Counted from the first letter of the stretch, positions 44,582 to 55,352 are shown. The stretch: DNA of 64,000 nt from Novipirellula galeiformis (GCF_007860095.1 NZ_SJPT01000002.1:620001-684000); one strand, 5' to 3'. Program-made: numbers and translations. Notes: generated by a model not told the origin, from the letters alone.

Positions 44582-45256
44582 ATGAACCGCCTCCAATCCC
44601 AAACACGCCTGTCGATCACACGCCCCGTCGCGATGTTCGCGACTACACTTGTGCTCGGTTCGCTCCTCGCAACCGCCGCTCATGCTCAATCAGGCACACG
44701 AACCAAGTCATCAGCTAGCTCGCCGGCCGCTCATGCAGGTAGCAGCACGAAATCAAACGCCAGCACGGTGGGGTTACGAGGTTATTGCCCCGTCTGTGTC
44801 ATTGAAATGAAAAAGTGGATTAAGGGCGATGCACAGTTCGCGGCACAGTACGATGGAAAGACGTATCTGTTTCCTAGCGAAGAACAGAAGCAGATGTTCG
44901 TGAATGACCCGAGCAAGTACACACCCATTCTTGGTGGCGACTGTATCGTCGCCTTGGTGGAGATGGGAAAACGAGTCCCCGGCAGTCTTCAATACGCGGC
45001 ATTGCACGAAGACCATCTCTATCTCTTCTCGAATGAGCAAGCGAAAGGAATGTTTCAATCCAACAAAGAGAAATACGCTCATGCCGACATTGCACTTGGC
45101 GGCAAGTGCACGGTGTGTCGTGTCGAAATGAACAAGGATGTTGACGGCGTCTCCGAATTCACCAGCCTCTACAAAGGAATGCGATACCTATTCCCCGGCC
45201 AAGAACAACAGCAGATGTTCAATCAGAACCCGAGCAAGTACGAAGTCACGAAATAG
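44582..45256 (+). CDS. Secreted protein with three YHS-like domains
   Basis: 224 residues. A signal peptide (TTLVLGSLLATAAHA) and a Ser/Thr/Lys linker are followed by three copies of a ~50-residue YHS/TRASH-like unit: GYCPVCVIEMKKW..YDGKTYLFPSEEQKQMF, GDCIVALVEMGKR..HEDHLYLFSNEQAKGMF and GKCTVCRVEMNKD..YKGMRYLFPGQEQQQMF, each ending in a PSKY/KEKY box. Units 1 and 3 keep the CPVC/CTVC metal-binding pair; unit 2 has CIVA and has lost the second Cys. Likely a periplasmic metal binder, fitting the metal and arsenic genes upstream. Confidence 0.85.
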   Translation: MNRLQSQTRLSITRPVAMFATTLVLGSLLATAAHAQSGTRTKSSASSPAAHAGSSTKSNASTVGLRGYCPVCVIEMKKWIKGDAQFAAQYDGKTYLFPSEEQKQMFVNDPSKYTPILGGDCIVALVEMGKRVPGSLQYAALHEDHLYLFSNEQAKGMFQSNKEKYAHADIALGGKCTVCRVEMNKDVDGVSEFTSLYKGMRYLFPGQEQQQMFNQNPSKYEVTK

Positions 45257-45639
45257 GAGCTTGGTGAACATAAGGCTAAGTCAGGATCGTTGGATCCAAC
45301 TTGGTCCGTACGGGGACGATGTGCATCGTTCCCCAGCACAGGCCAGTTTCGGCCCTGACCGCCTTGCCCGATGAATCCTCCGTCAAGGGCTTTCCCCTGA
45401 GCAAATGCGAAGCAATCCAGGACGATGCGAACATTTAAATTTATCGCAAAGATGGAGGAATGCCTCTCGGTACTGGTCCAATGTTATAACAGTAGCGGTT
45501 TGGCCCCCGAATTCGCAAACTCCGACGGGGTGAGACCACTGAGCCCACGGCGGGGACGATGGTGGTTTGCACTTCCCATAATTATAATGTGTCCACACTT
45601 CCGCCGCAGCCTTGGAGCTGACGGGGACGGAGCGTCTTT

Positions 45640-45995
45640 GGCGGGCACACGTGACTAGCGAGAGCGGACTGATCGTGGAAGCTAGGCGTGGCTTCACGGT
45701 TGCCACGACCGAACCCCATGCTGATCGCGCGGCCCGTCGACGTCCGTGCCTGGCTGGTCAGGCACTGCTAGCCCGCATGACGACCAAGCGTTAGGACCGC
45801 CCCGTTGGTTTTTTTCAGGCGTTTGTCGTTGATAACTCAGGCCGTTGGCCTCGGCTGACATAGCGCTGCCCCGTTGGCACGGAGATGTGACGGTCTGTTT
45901 TAGGCCCAACGGGCCGCCGTTAGGTCAGCCCATGGCAACGCCCTGGGATTGCGGGAGCCCCTGTCCAGCCAAGCCCCAACGGGGCGGTCCTAATC
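45640..45995. repeat. ~350-bp dispersed intergenic element, copy 1
   Basis: Shares with 58085-58437 a colinear series of blocks: GTGGAAGCT..GCGTGGCTTCACGGTTGCCA, CTGATCGCGCGGCCC, GCGACCAAGCGTTAGGACCG/ACGACCAAGCGTTAGGACCG, CAGGCG.TTGTCGTTGATA, CAGGCCGTTGGCCT, GGAGATGTGACGGTCTGTTT and a GTCGTTAG.TCAG end. Embedded CCCAACGGGGC-type palindromes occur. No coding frame is conserved, so this is an intergenic element family. Confidence 0.8.
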
Positions 45996-46206
45996 GCACG
46001 CGTATCGTTCGTCCCAATCGATACCGTGTCGGCGGCACAAGATACGGACGTCGGGGACAGGACGTCGGGGACAGTGCATGCGCTCCGCGTGGCCGTCGAT
46101 TTGAGTGTCCAGCAAACAGGGCTGCTTCCTACCGGTCGCCATGCGCCGCTGGCAGAACCGGCTCTACTTGGCTTGTGTGCGGGATCGATTTACTTCGCTT
46201 GCGTTC

Positions 46207-46477
46207 CCATTTTCTAACCTCCCATTTTTTAACCTGCCATTTTTTAACCTGCCATTTTTTAACCTGCCATTTTTTAACCTGCCATTTTTTAACCTGCCAT
46301 TTTTTAACCTGCCATTTTTTAACCTGCCATTTTCTAACCTCCCATTTTCTAACCTCCCATTTTCTAACCTCCCATTTTCTAACCTCCCATTTTCTAACCT
46401 CCCATTTTCTAACCTCCCATTTTTTAACCTCCCATTTTTTAACCTCCCATTTTTTAACCTCCCATTTTTTAACCTCC
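46207..46477. repeat. 15-bp tandem array, 18 copies
   Basis: The unit is CCATTTTTTAACCTG with variants CCATTTTCTAACCTC and CCATTTTTTAACCTC; variants are grouped in blocks (one C, about eight G-ending, six C-type, four more), as expected from local expansion. The unit length is a multiple of three and has no stop in several frames on both strands, creating artificial open frames. Two inverted, diverged units lie at about 46586-46612. Confidence 0.92.
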
Positions 46478-46925
46478 CTCCATCCTCGCAAGGCTTTGTC
46501 AAAAGGCTCACGATCTCGGTTGGACTGACGGCGTCTGTGGCAGAAAGGCAAGTCGTTGGCACAGCGTAGATACGGTGCTCCGGACGAGAAGGTTAGAAAA
46601 TGAGAGGTGAAAAAATCGAGAATGGGTGTCGCCCACCAAAATTGACGTCGCGTGCCGTACTCGGTGGATGCCATCGTCGCTTGTTTTCTAGCCAACCTCC
46701 GGGACCACAACCTCCGATAGCGACGCCCAACTTTGGCCGCTCTGTCGGGTCCCTGCGCTGGATGGCATTCGTCGATTGTATTCGAGCCACAAAGCGGCAC
46801 CGAATTCACAAAAGGTAGGGCGCGTGCAATGAGCTCTGTTCCCTCAATGCCAATTTGTCCGCTTGCGGGATTCTGCCCAGTCGTGAATCGACGGCAAAAG
46901 GAGCTGCAGCGTCAGGCCTTGCCTA

Positions 46926-46970
46926 TGAGCCAATCGGTACTGAGCCAATCGGTACTGAGCCAATCGGTAC
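46926..46970. repeat. 3 x 15-bp tandem repeat
   Basis: TGAGCCAATCGGTAC occurs three times in perfect tandem. Confidence 0.95.
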
Positions 46971-47165
46971 CGGCCACCGTTTCATCGCCACAGGCGCCCC
47001 GGCGCAGCCACCGCTCGTCCACGACCCGAAATTCAAGCTGCGGCGGACTACTAGACATGAAGCCCGAAACGCGAACTTGGCCCCACGTCATGCGTTCCCC
47101 CAACATGCTTGTCGGGAGGGAACGAAATGCAGCAGGGCCGATTCCCGGTTACCGAGATCGCGTGA

Positions 47166-48485
47166 CTAGTTCGTAACCCCAGCATCGGGCGTTTTGGAAT
47201 GTGCATTTTGCGGGAAATCGAAGGTCAACACGAGGGGCTCGGATCCTGTGTTTTCGATTTCAACGCCACCGTTGGCAAGCGCGGCCTGCGTGATGAACCC
47301 GATCTCGGGATAGATCTCGCCGAGAATCATATCCTGGTGATATTGCACTTTAAGTTTTCCAACTCGGCCGCTTCCGCCGTTGGTGTGGAACAGCGCGGGA
47401 GTCTCCGGGCAAAAATGAGTCTTGCCGCCAGGCTGCACAGTCAGCCGCAGGATCGAGCACTTCTGATCGCCGAGGAAATCACCGTAAACAATCCACTTCG
47501 CATCGACACCGTCACCTGCAAATTCTTCGGCGGTGATCGCCGGACGCCTATTCTTCTGGACGAAATCGGGATCCTGATTGGCTGCGAAGTCGAACTTTTC
47601 GACCAGGTATTCCCAGTCTTCGTGACGATCTTTCGGATAGTCCTCTTCCCTGCATGCGTAAAACGCATCCGCTGCACCGATACGTCCGTCCAGCGTCAGG
47701 TCCTCGGCCAGGAAGTGCTCATCCATCGTGACATGCAATTCGTGCGTGCAAAGGTCTGTCGGCGAGTGCAGCACGCCGTTGGGCATCACGAAGCCGTTAT
47801 CAATATGCATCATCGTATGCGGCGACAAATGCCTAACCCCGTTGTACTCGCCCTGTCCGAAACGCTTCATGCAGGCCAGGAACTCATCCTTGGTCACGAA
47901 CGGGTACAGCCCCATTGCCGTGGTGTGGTAATGCGACGGACAGACTCCAGGATTGTCGAAAGAATTGATGTCGTACACTTCCCACTTGGACCAGTGAAGG
48001 TGATGCGGGATCGGGTTCAGGTTGTCGAATTTCTTGGATACAATCGGCCAAGTCGGCGTCCCAAAAAGTGATTTCGAAAACGCCGTTACCTTCTCACCCA
48101 TGACCGCTTCTGGATTGGCAGAGATCAGATCCTGCAACGAGATGAACTGCCCGTTCGGAGTAAGAACGTGCGCTTCACCTTCACGAAACGGTGCTTTATT
48201 CGTGCGAGTATCGATGACACCCGTCACGATGGGCACGGTGCAGCACATCCAGAGTTCATCGAGCCCCGTCCCGTTCATGTAGTCGGGGTAATACGATTTT
48301 TCATCAAGGCGAAGCCGTTTACCCGGCGAACAAAATGTCCGGCCAGCGTAGCGGTGTGTTAGCTGCAACACCCCGTCGTTCTTATTAAGGCAGTCATCGA
48401 GAATCGAATCCGGTCCTCCGCCGGTTCCGTCGATCACATCTTGCTTGGGATACTCGTGCAGTTTGTCGGCGAGAATGGACACCAT
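47166..48485 (-). CDS. Cupin-superfamily protein, mannose-6-phosphate-isomerase-like
   Basis: 439 residues, no export signal. Two cupin-like regions are suggested. The first has CPSHYHTTAMGLYPFVTKDE, a His-x-His metal-type motif, then VRHLSPHTMMHIDNGFVMPN and GVLHSPTDLCTHELH, the His-rich pattern of phosphomannose-isomerase/glucose-6-phosphate-isomerase type cupins. The second near the C-terminus is ILRLTVQPGGKTHFCPETPA with GRVGKLKVQYHQDMILGEIY. The exact family and reaction are uncertain; sugar-phosphate or sugar isomerisation is an inference from the cupin pattern. It stands alone between repeat-rich intergenic regions. Confidence 0.72.
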   Translation of the reverse strand: MVSILADKLHEYPKQDVIDGTGGGPDSILDDCLNKNDGVLQLTHRYAGRTFCSPGKRLRLDEKSYYPDYMNGTGLDELWMCCTVPIVTGVIDTRTNKAPFREGEAHVLTPNGQFISLQDLISANPEAVMGEKVTAFSKSLFGTPTWPIVSKKFDNLNPIPHHLHWSKWEVYDINSFDNPGVCPSHYHTTAMGLYPFVTKDEFLACMKRFGQGEYNGVRHLSPHTMMHIDNGFVMPNGVLHSPTDLCTHELHVTMDEHFLAEDLTLDGRIGAADAFYACREEDYPKDRHEDWEYLVEKFDFAANQDPDFVQKNRRPAITAEEFAGDGVDAKWIVYGDFLGDQKCSILRLTVQPGGKTHFCPETPALFHTNGGSGRVGKLKVQYHQDMILGEIYPEIGFITQAALANGGVEIENTGSEPLVLTFDFPQNAHSKTPDAGVTN

Positions 48486-49287
48486 GGGTAATGAACCTCA
48501 ATGAATCGAAAGAAGCGTGTCGGTTCCAAAAAATGATTTTTTGGAGGATGGGTGGGGAACTTCGTTTGCTAAAACGCAACGAGACTGACGAAGAATCGAA
48601 TGGTCCGCGGTGATAGCAGAGGGGTGCAGTGTACAAAAAGTGGGCCGAAGGAATCAGGGGGCTGCCATGCGACGTTGTGTCCGGCTTAGGCAATGAATGA
48701 CGCCAATCGCAGCCTCAAACGGATTCCCGTCACGCCCAAAATGGTAGTCCCCATAGGGCCGCGAGCAGGTCGTTTGCCCACGCCACGAAACAAAATGACC
48801 TTCCCCCGGCAGGAACAGCACGACCATTGAAAACGCGGGCGAAACCGATGTTTCCGAAGCGGTGGGTGCAGGCTTGGGTGCAGCAAATGACAGCGACGAT
48901 TTGCTACGCGAGCTGATCAGAATCTGGGAACATGTTTCGCCCGAGATTCGACAAGCGATCCACACTATCGCACGGCAACACGTGGCAGCGAACATGACAC
49001 GCTGAATCAAACTTTGCAGCTTTGTCAGACAGCGCAGTTTGTGACGGATACGCTCGCCTTCCCGAATAGGCAGCGACTTACTTGTTCTGAAATTGTCAAA
49101 ATACTCGACTTCCAGTGGATGGAGGAGCGAATACGCAACTATTCGCAACGCATTTTTGTTTCTCGAAGCCGAATTACTTTCGAGTGGAGTTTCTCGTAAA
49201 CTGTCGTGTTCACGGACCTGAACCTGACCGCTCCGAATTGAAACTCATACTCACATCACGCAACTACAAAATCGGAGCTACGGAGGG
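48486..49287. other. Gene-poor junction upstream of the methyltransferase operon
   Basis: About 800 bases. A plus-strand frame around 48800-49005 ends with DLLRELIRIWEHVSPEIRQA then IHTIARQHV, coding-like text resembling C-terminal tails seen after planctomycete recombinase-type genes, but it lacks a start and the body. The rest is non-coding and turns AT-rich toward the operon. This may be an edge of the imported segment. Confidence 0.45.
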
Positions 49288-50096
49288 ATGATCGAAAGCA
49301 AGGAGCACCGGATCCGCCCGTTCATCAAATGGGCTGGTGGCAAGCGATGGATGATTGACCATCACTCAGACCTATTTGATGTCGACTTTGATCGGCTCGT
49401 TGAACCCTTTCTCGGTAGTGGTGCAGTTTTTTTTGGTCTCGCACCAAAGAGGGCTCTGTTGGCAGATTCAAACCCTCAGCTAATCGAGACTTACATGGCA
49501 CTAAGAGACGACTGGAAGAGCGTAAGACGCAACCTTATTCGCCACCAACAGAACCATTGCACCGACTACTATTATCGCATGCGAAGCTTCACTGGGCGGA
49601 CTCCGGCCACTCGAGCAGCGCGTTTTATTTACTTGAATCGCACTTGCTGGAATGGATTGTATCGAGTTAATCAAAAAGGTCATTTCAATGTGCCGATTGG
49701 CACACGCGACACAGTCCTGTTCGACTCGGATGATTTTGAATCGGTATCCCGTCGGCTAAGCGGCGTGAAGATCGCGACAGCCAACTATTCAGAAACGATG
49801 AAAAAGACGCGCAAAGGCGATTTCGTATTCGTTGATCCTCCATACACGGTTAAGCACAACACAAACGGTTTTATCAAATACAATGAGTCTTTGTTTTCTT
49901 GGGAGGACCAAGAAAAACTTCGCGATGCGGTCTCGGAGGCTGTTTGTCGCGGCGCAAAGGTTTTGGTTACGAACGCGTACCATAAAAGCGTTCTTAAGCT
50001 ATACCGCAACATGGGCACTATTCGTAGATTGAGCCGAATGAGTTCTATTGCCGGTGCCTCTAAGTCTCGAGGACAATTTGACGAAATGGTGGTTCA

Positions 50097-50109
<13 letters not shown>
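49288..50109 (+). CDS. Adenine-specific DNA methyltransferase (Dam/D12 class)
   Basis: 273 residues from ATG 49288 with GGAGG just upstream. Motif I is PFIKWAGGKRWMIDHH, followed by DRLVEPFLGSGAVFFGL (SAM binding), ALLADSNPQLIETYMAL, the ARFIYLNRTCWNGLYRVNQK block and GHFNVPIG, and the catalytic motif IV DFVFVDPPYTVKHN (DPPY). These are the features of the D12-class N6-adenine methyltransferases such as Dam and DpnM. The C-terminus has KSRGQFDEMVVQCF. Bases are visibly AT-richer than in flanking genes. Overlaps the next gene by 13 bases; no restriction endonuclease is next to it. Confidence 0.93.
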
Positions 50110-50928
<819 letters not shown>

Positions 50929-50936
<8 letters not shown>

Positions 50937-52131
50937 ATTTGAGCTCGAACTTGCCGCGATCGCTGTCTCACAGCCAATTGGCGATTTCTTTATTACGTCA
51001 ATTCCTGCCAGAGACCTTGTTGAAATTTCTTTTGCCGATGTCCGACGGCTTGTGACAGACGAGAGGGATATCGAACGCTATCTCGGCATCCAGCGTCCAC
51101 TTAGTACACGACGGGTAAAGGAGATTAAAAAGTATATTGAAGGTGGCGATGCCACGTTTCCAACTGCGGTGATTCTCGCCGTTGACGAGAGATGCGTTGA
51201 GTTCGACGAAAAGGCATCAGGATGTGGCCTGCTGAAACTATATGCATTCGATCCGGAAGCTGGTGTTGATGAAGATTCAATTCCATGGGAGCGAATCGCG
51301 AAAGTCCTCGACGGACAACATCGAATCGCGGCATTTATGGATGAGAAGACTCACGAGTACTCATTTGGGGACCGAGAATTTGACATCAACGTTGCAGTCT
51401 TTGTCGGAGCAGATGTGTCGGAACAGGCCAGTATTTTTGCGACTGTAAATTTAGCGCAGACGAAAGTGAACCGCAGTCTTGTCTATGATCTTACCGAACT
51501 CGCTAAAACGCGAAGCCCGTATCGCACTTGCCACAATGTTGCTGTTGCCCTTGATGACGAAGAGTCGAGTCCGCTGTATGAAAGGATAAAACGCCTCGGC
51601 ACAGCAACTCCGGGTAGAAGGCGAGAGCCGCTTACGCAGGCTGCGTTTGTGGAATCATTGGTGGCGTTTATTTCAACTGATCCCGTTGCTGATCGGAATC
51701 GCCAGCTGGCGGGCAAAAAGCTGCGTAGAGCAAGTGTGGGTGAACTAGCGGTCTGTCCATTTCGGAACATGTATATTGACAAGGCTGACGTCGATATCTC
51801 TGAGATCTTGTTTAACTATTTCGACGCGGTTCGTCAGAAATGGCCAAGATCGTGGATTAATCTCGAAACTTCTGGGAATTTGCTACCGAAGTCCAATGCA
51901 TTTAAGGCGCTTATGAAGTTTCTTAGGGAGGACGTTTATCCTGATATCGTTGGAAGCGACTTTGGATTGATTCCGTCCACGCGTCAGTTCTATAAGTACT
52001 TCAAGGATTTGGACTTCCGGGACTCAGACTTTACGACAAAGAATTTTTCGCCAGGTAATAGTGGTCAGGCCATGTTCCTGAAGATGTTGCGTGGAGAGGT
52101 GACGAGAGAAGATTTGCTTGAACTTGATTAG
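50929..52131 (+). CDS. DGQHR-domain protein (DndB/DpdB-like)
   Basis: 400 residues from ATG 50929, preceded by GGAAGG; a GTG three codons earlier is possible. The defining motif is AKVLDGQHRIAAF (about residue 126), with flanking family features: the N-terminal RYLGIQRPLSTRRVKEIKKY segment, FPTAVILAVDE, INVAVFVGADVSEQASIFAT and VNLAQTKVNRSLVYDL. DGQHR proteins occur in DNA phosphorothioation (DndB regulator) and 7-deazaguanine DNA modification (DpdB) islands and as orphans in mobile DNA. Here it ends an operon with a DNA methyltransferase and a membrane protein. It may regulate or license the modification; direct role unknown. Confidence 0.88.
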
Positions 52132-52366
52132 TGCTGCAACAACGGACTAAATCCGACGGCGTGTTTAGCTTGATCGAAGCAATTGGCGTAACCACGCGGT
52201 CGGAACCTTGGTTGGTTTTCAACTTATAGTGCGAACATGGTTATCCAGTGCGATCGTGGCTTGCTCCTTCGGGGTTCGGCGTTCTGCATTCGGCGGCAGG
52301 ATGCCGCCGCACACCGGGCACGATGCCCGCCACCCTGGACGACCGCCTGAACTCCCGGAGAACGCT
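52132..52366. other. Intergenic, no gene seen
   Basis: Short non-coding stretch between the DGQHR gene and the transposase unit; no supported gene. Confidence 0.4.
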
Positions 52367-53615
52367 TCGCGGGGTCAGGCTAGGTTTTCGGTTTCCAGGA
52401 CTAGATTGTACTCGATTTCTTGGATCGCTTTGGGGAACGCTTCGCGGGGTCAGGAACGCTCGCGGGGTCAGGTTAGGTTTTCGGTTTCCAGGTCTAGATT
52501 GTACTCGATTTCTTGGATCGCTTTGCGGTAGGACTTCGACTCCGTCTCTCGCTTCTTGGCACGGCGAACAAGGTTCGATGCGCTGTCGGGATGAGACAGT
52601 CCGAAGCGTTCCGATAGTTTAGAAAGTGGCTCGCCAGTCCAACGATGACATAACAATGCCGCGATATCACGCCCCGCGGCGGCACTGCGAAAACCGATGT
52701 AATCTGCTTCGTTGACATCATAGTAGGCACCGGTTGCTTTCATGATTTCTTCGCAGGTGACGGCCTTCAGACGGCGAGTAGTGCGTTGTCGTTTCAGAGT
52801 ATCGCTGGACTGAGCCATCGTGATGGCCTTCTTGAGAAACGCTTCGCTACCAAGAACCCAGCCGCTGAGTGCTTGGGAAAGCGGATTTTCCGGCAATTCC
52901 AGCCCATCGCTGACGTACTGCCGGTAGGCCCTTGCCGGGTCTTTTCCTCCATTTGCAGCCACCCAGTACTGGTGAAGTTCGTCATAGACGATCCAATCCA
53001 CTCGGCTAGTCTTGCGAGCGTATCCGCCGTAGCTGCTGTGTTCCCAAGCGTCAGGAGTGATCGCCAAAGGACGAGTACCTGAGCAAGGATTCAAATGAAT
53101 GTACCGACTGAGTGACCAGAAGTAACCAGCGTCTTCGACAAGGAATGCCTTATAGCGTCCCTGGAAGAGGTGACCGACGCGTCGATTTCGCTTGGCGTAC
53201 CAATTGGCAAATCCCGAGAGCCAGTGCTGCATTCCTCGAGCGAGGTTTGGTTCGGGTGTTTGTAACAACAAATGGATGTGATTGGGCATCCAGCAAAACG
53301 CCAAAATTTTCCAGCCTGAACGAGTGACTTCTTCTTTGAGGCCTTTGGTCATCCGATCATAGTGGCCATCGTCATGAAAAAGCGGACGTCGTCCGTCACC
53401 ACGCGTGACAATGTGATAAATCGCACCAGGAAACTGTACTCGAAGTTGCCTCGCCATCAGTCCACGCTTCCGGTCAGAACTTCAGAAGTAAAAGGCCAAT
53501 ATCCTATCACACCGAAAACCGAAAACCTAGCCTGACCCCCGCGAAGCCCCCCGCCTCACACTGATAAACCGAAAACCTAGCCTGACCCCCGCGAAGCGTT
53601 TCCCCGATCGGGGAC
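52367..53615. mobile_element. REP/RAYT unit: Y1 transposase with flanking inverted repeats
   Basis: The transposase gene is bracketed by copies of one repeat in opposite orientation. On the left CGCTTCGCGGGGTCAGG.TAGGTTTTCGG occurs near 52367 and again at 52439-52485; on the right the inverse CCGAAAACCTAGCCTGACCC followed by CCGCGAAGC occurs twice (about 53523-53553 and 53571-53600). The last ~55 bases of the transposase gene (CCAG.CTAGATTGTACTCGA and on) are duplicated outside it at 52388-52434. This is the layout of REP-associated tyrosine transposases and their cognate repeats. Confidence 0.85.
52468..53457 (-). CDS. REP-associated Y1 (IS200-like) transposase
   Basis: 329 residues. The Y1_Tnp domain starts LRVQFPGAIYHIVTRGDGRR, carries the metal-binding HUH pair in FCWMPNHIHLLLQTP (His60, His62) and the catalytic Tyr in SLSRYIHLNPC (near residue 119). 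The C-terminal half, with ARKTSRVDWIVYDELHQYWV and FGLSHPDSASNLVRRAKKRE, is the long extension typical of planctomycete members and includes a helix-turn-helix-like end. It nicks and rejoins single-stranded DNA at its repeats, and the frame is intact, so it may still mobilise them. Degraded copies of its C-terminal half lie at 55616 and 57795. Confidence 0.93.
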   Translation of the reverse strand: MARQLRVQFPGAIYHIVTRGDGRRPLFHDDGHYDRMTKGLKEEVTRSGWKILAFCWMPNHIHLLLQTPEPNLARGMQHWLSGFANWYAKRNRRVGHLFQGRYKAFLVEDAGYFWSLSRYIHLNPCSGTRPLAITPDAWEHSSYGGYARKTSRVDWIVYDELHQYWVAANGGKDPARAYRQYVSDGLELPENPLSQALSGWVLGSEAFLKKAITMAQSSDTLKRQRTTRRLKAVTCEEIMKATGAYYDVNEADYIGFRSAAAGRDIAALLCHRWTGEPLSKLSERFGLSHPDSASNLVRRAKKRETESKSYRKAIQEIEYNLDLETENLT

Positions 53616-53678
53616 GCTTGATTAAATTAGACCGCGCCATACTGCACCCGGGGGTCGTGTTCGTCCACTCCGAACGGT

Positions 53679-55352
53679 TCACCAGCGTTGTCGCGCCGCA
53701 GCGGTGGGGCCGGTGGTCCGGGGAGGTGTCCATGTCGATTCTGAATCAGCGTAAGTCGAGTCTAGCGGCGCGTATGTTGCCGAGTTCCTTCGCTGGCCGC
53801 CGCCTTGTGCCGTTGTCGTCAGCGCCACCATTGCCAAAATCCGGTGATTCTCCCCGTGCTGATCGTCGATGGTTTCCCGCCGACCGAACTGATATTCCAA
53901 TCCGACGGCCACGTTCTGGCTGGGGAAGATCAGAAAGTTCAACCAGGCTTGCTTGAGAATTTGATTCGTCTCGTCGGGCATTTCAGTACGGGATTCCAAT
54001 CCTGAATATCCGTAAGCCGCGTTGACCCCGTATTCGATATCGTTTGCGCCCACCCACTGACGTTTAAAACCGACGTAACTGCCCAGGCTGTCCAGCGTCG
54101 TCAGTCCAGCGCCGTCGAACACTGCTGATTTTTCAATCCCGGCGACGTAGTCTCCCAGCCCACTTCCGGCCGCGACTCCGAGGTAAAAGCCTTGCACACT
54201 GTCGTTGTCGACTTGTGATCCCAGAAACCCGTAAGCGGAAAGCCCCCAGGCGGTGTCGAAGTGCTCGACTCCGTCGGATGCTTCAAACCCAAGTGAACGA
54301 ACAATTCCCGACAATTGCAATGAATCCAGCTCGTCTTCGCCCAGGTAAACGACGTTGCCCGTAAACGTCGGCCAACGAGTCAGTCGTGCCGCATTAGCTG
54401 GGATATCAAAGTCGTCACCGAAGGGGTCTTCCACCGCGATGCCCCAGCCAAAGTCATTGGGCAGTGCCGATCGTTGCATACGAAGTTGACCGGGCTTGGC
54501 TGAGTCATCCCGTTCGCCGGTTCCGACCAGCCGGCCGGTCTGCGCGATCGTCGCCGGTAGTGCCCCGCCGACGCCGAACAGCGAATACGATTTTCCGGCA
54601 CCAATGCTGAACCGGTTGAGGTTCCACGCGCGGACGTACAAATGTGCCAGCCGCACCTGATCCTGAACCTCGTGATTGTTTGCTTCGACATAAATCTGGA
54701 CCTGATCGTCCAAGCCGAACGCTTCCATGAGCTGGTTGTCCAGAAGCAGCGAGAATGGAACCGGAATCAGGTCTTCCTCGCTGCCGGTGAATTTTGTTTG
54801 ACCCGATTTTTGAGATTTCCCCAGATCGATTTGGGCGACGTCGAAGGATGTTCCCACGAATCCGGTGTCATAAAAGAGTCCAAAGCTCGGCAGCACTTTG
54901 AACCGGGTCCAGAGATCATGATCGGCATCTTCGCCGACAAACAAGCCGTATACATACGGCTGCGTTCCGGGGCCGAGTCGAGGGTGCGCATAACCGATAT
55001 GCGATGAGAACAAATCGTTGGCGTCGTTGGGCGCCGGAAGCAGCGTGAGCTCGGGTTTTCCCCGGGCCACGTAGGTCGCCGCCGACAGGTGCGCCGCAGA
55101 TACATCCGCGAATCCGCTCCCGTACGCGAGGCCGGGGGCGAAATCGATTGCCGACTCGCCGTAGTCGTAGGTCGGGGTGGCGGGAACCATCAGCAAACGC
55201 GGGAAGTGAGGGTCGAGGCTGCGGGTCGTCAGCGCCGATCGGATCGGCAGGGCGTCATCGCAGAACCTGTCGTCGGTCCAGGCCGACGTCGACATCACCA
55301 CCGACAATAGGCAGGCGAAAACGCGTTTTTCCAACCATGAGATTTGCAACAT
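53679..55352 (-). CDS. DcaP-like outer membrane porin
   Basis: 557 residues from ATG 55352, with GGAGGAG ideally placed. A signal peptide (RVFACLLSVVMSTSAWTDD) is followed by alternating beta-strand-like segments rich in Gly, Tyr and aromatic residues: YVYGLFVGEDADHDLWTRFK, VQIYVEANNHEVQDQVRLAH, LYVRAWNLNRFSIGAGKSYS, and closing strands IEYGVNAAYGYSG, NVAVGLEYQFGRRETID and RILAMVALTT. This resembles the DcaP-family trimeric porin group. Probably passes small anionic solutes across the outer membrane. The tail (residues ~535-557) is low-complexity and may be disordered or extended. Confidence 0.72.
   Translation of the reverse strand: MLQISWLEKRVFACLLSVVMSTSAWTDDRFCDDALPIRSALTTRSLDPHFPRLLMVPATPTYDYGESAIDFAPGLAYGSGFADVSAAHLSAATYVARGKPELTLLPAPNDANDLFSSHIGYAHPRLGPGTQPYVYGLFVGEDADHDLWTRFKVLPSFGLFYDTGFVGTSFDVAQIDLGKSQKSGQTKFTGSEEDLIPVPFSLLLDNQLMEAFGLDDQVQIYVEANNHEVQDQVRLAHLYVRAWNLNRFSIGAGKSYSLFGVGGALPATIAQTGRLVGTGERDDSAKPGQLRMQRSALPNDFGWGIAVEDPFGDDFDIPANAARLTRWPTFTGNVVYLGEDELDSLQLSGIVRSLGFEASDGVEHFDTAWGLSAYGFLGSQVDNDSVQGFYLGVAAGSGLGDYVAGIEKSAVFDGAGLTTLDSLGSYVGFKRQWVGANDIEYGVNAAYGYSGLESRTEMPDETNQILKQAWLNFLIFPSQNVAVGLEYQFGRRETIDDQHGENHRILAMVALTTTAQGGGQRRNSATYAPLDSTYADSESTWTPPRTTGPTAAARQRW

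Larger units (their letters stand above)
45257..47165. other. 1.9-kb gene-free stretch rich in repeats
   Basis: No supported protein gene. It contains a ~350-bp dispersed element (45640), an 18-copy 15-bp array (46207), an inverted pair of similar units near 46586-46612 and a 3-copy 15-bp repeat (46926). Short GGGGACAG-containing pieces (46045-46075) resemble those at 58018-58065. Open frames over this region arise from repeat periodicity. Confidence 0.7.

Noticed and set aside
46207-46477. Possible CRISPR array
   Set aside because: The units are contiguous 15-bp repeats without spacers and no cas genes are in the window.
45845-46809. Overlapping open frames with repeated CHFLT, FNLPF or VKKWE units on both strands
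   Set aside because: They exist only because the 15-bp repeat length is a multiple of three and lacks stops; no start signals or flanking domains.
48654-49148. 164-codon minus-strand frame before the methyltransferase
   Set aside because: The opposite strand carries a more coding-like fragment and the frame shows no family features.
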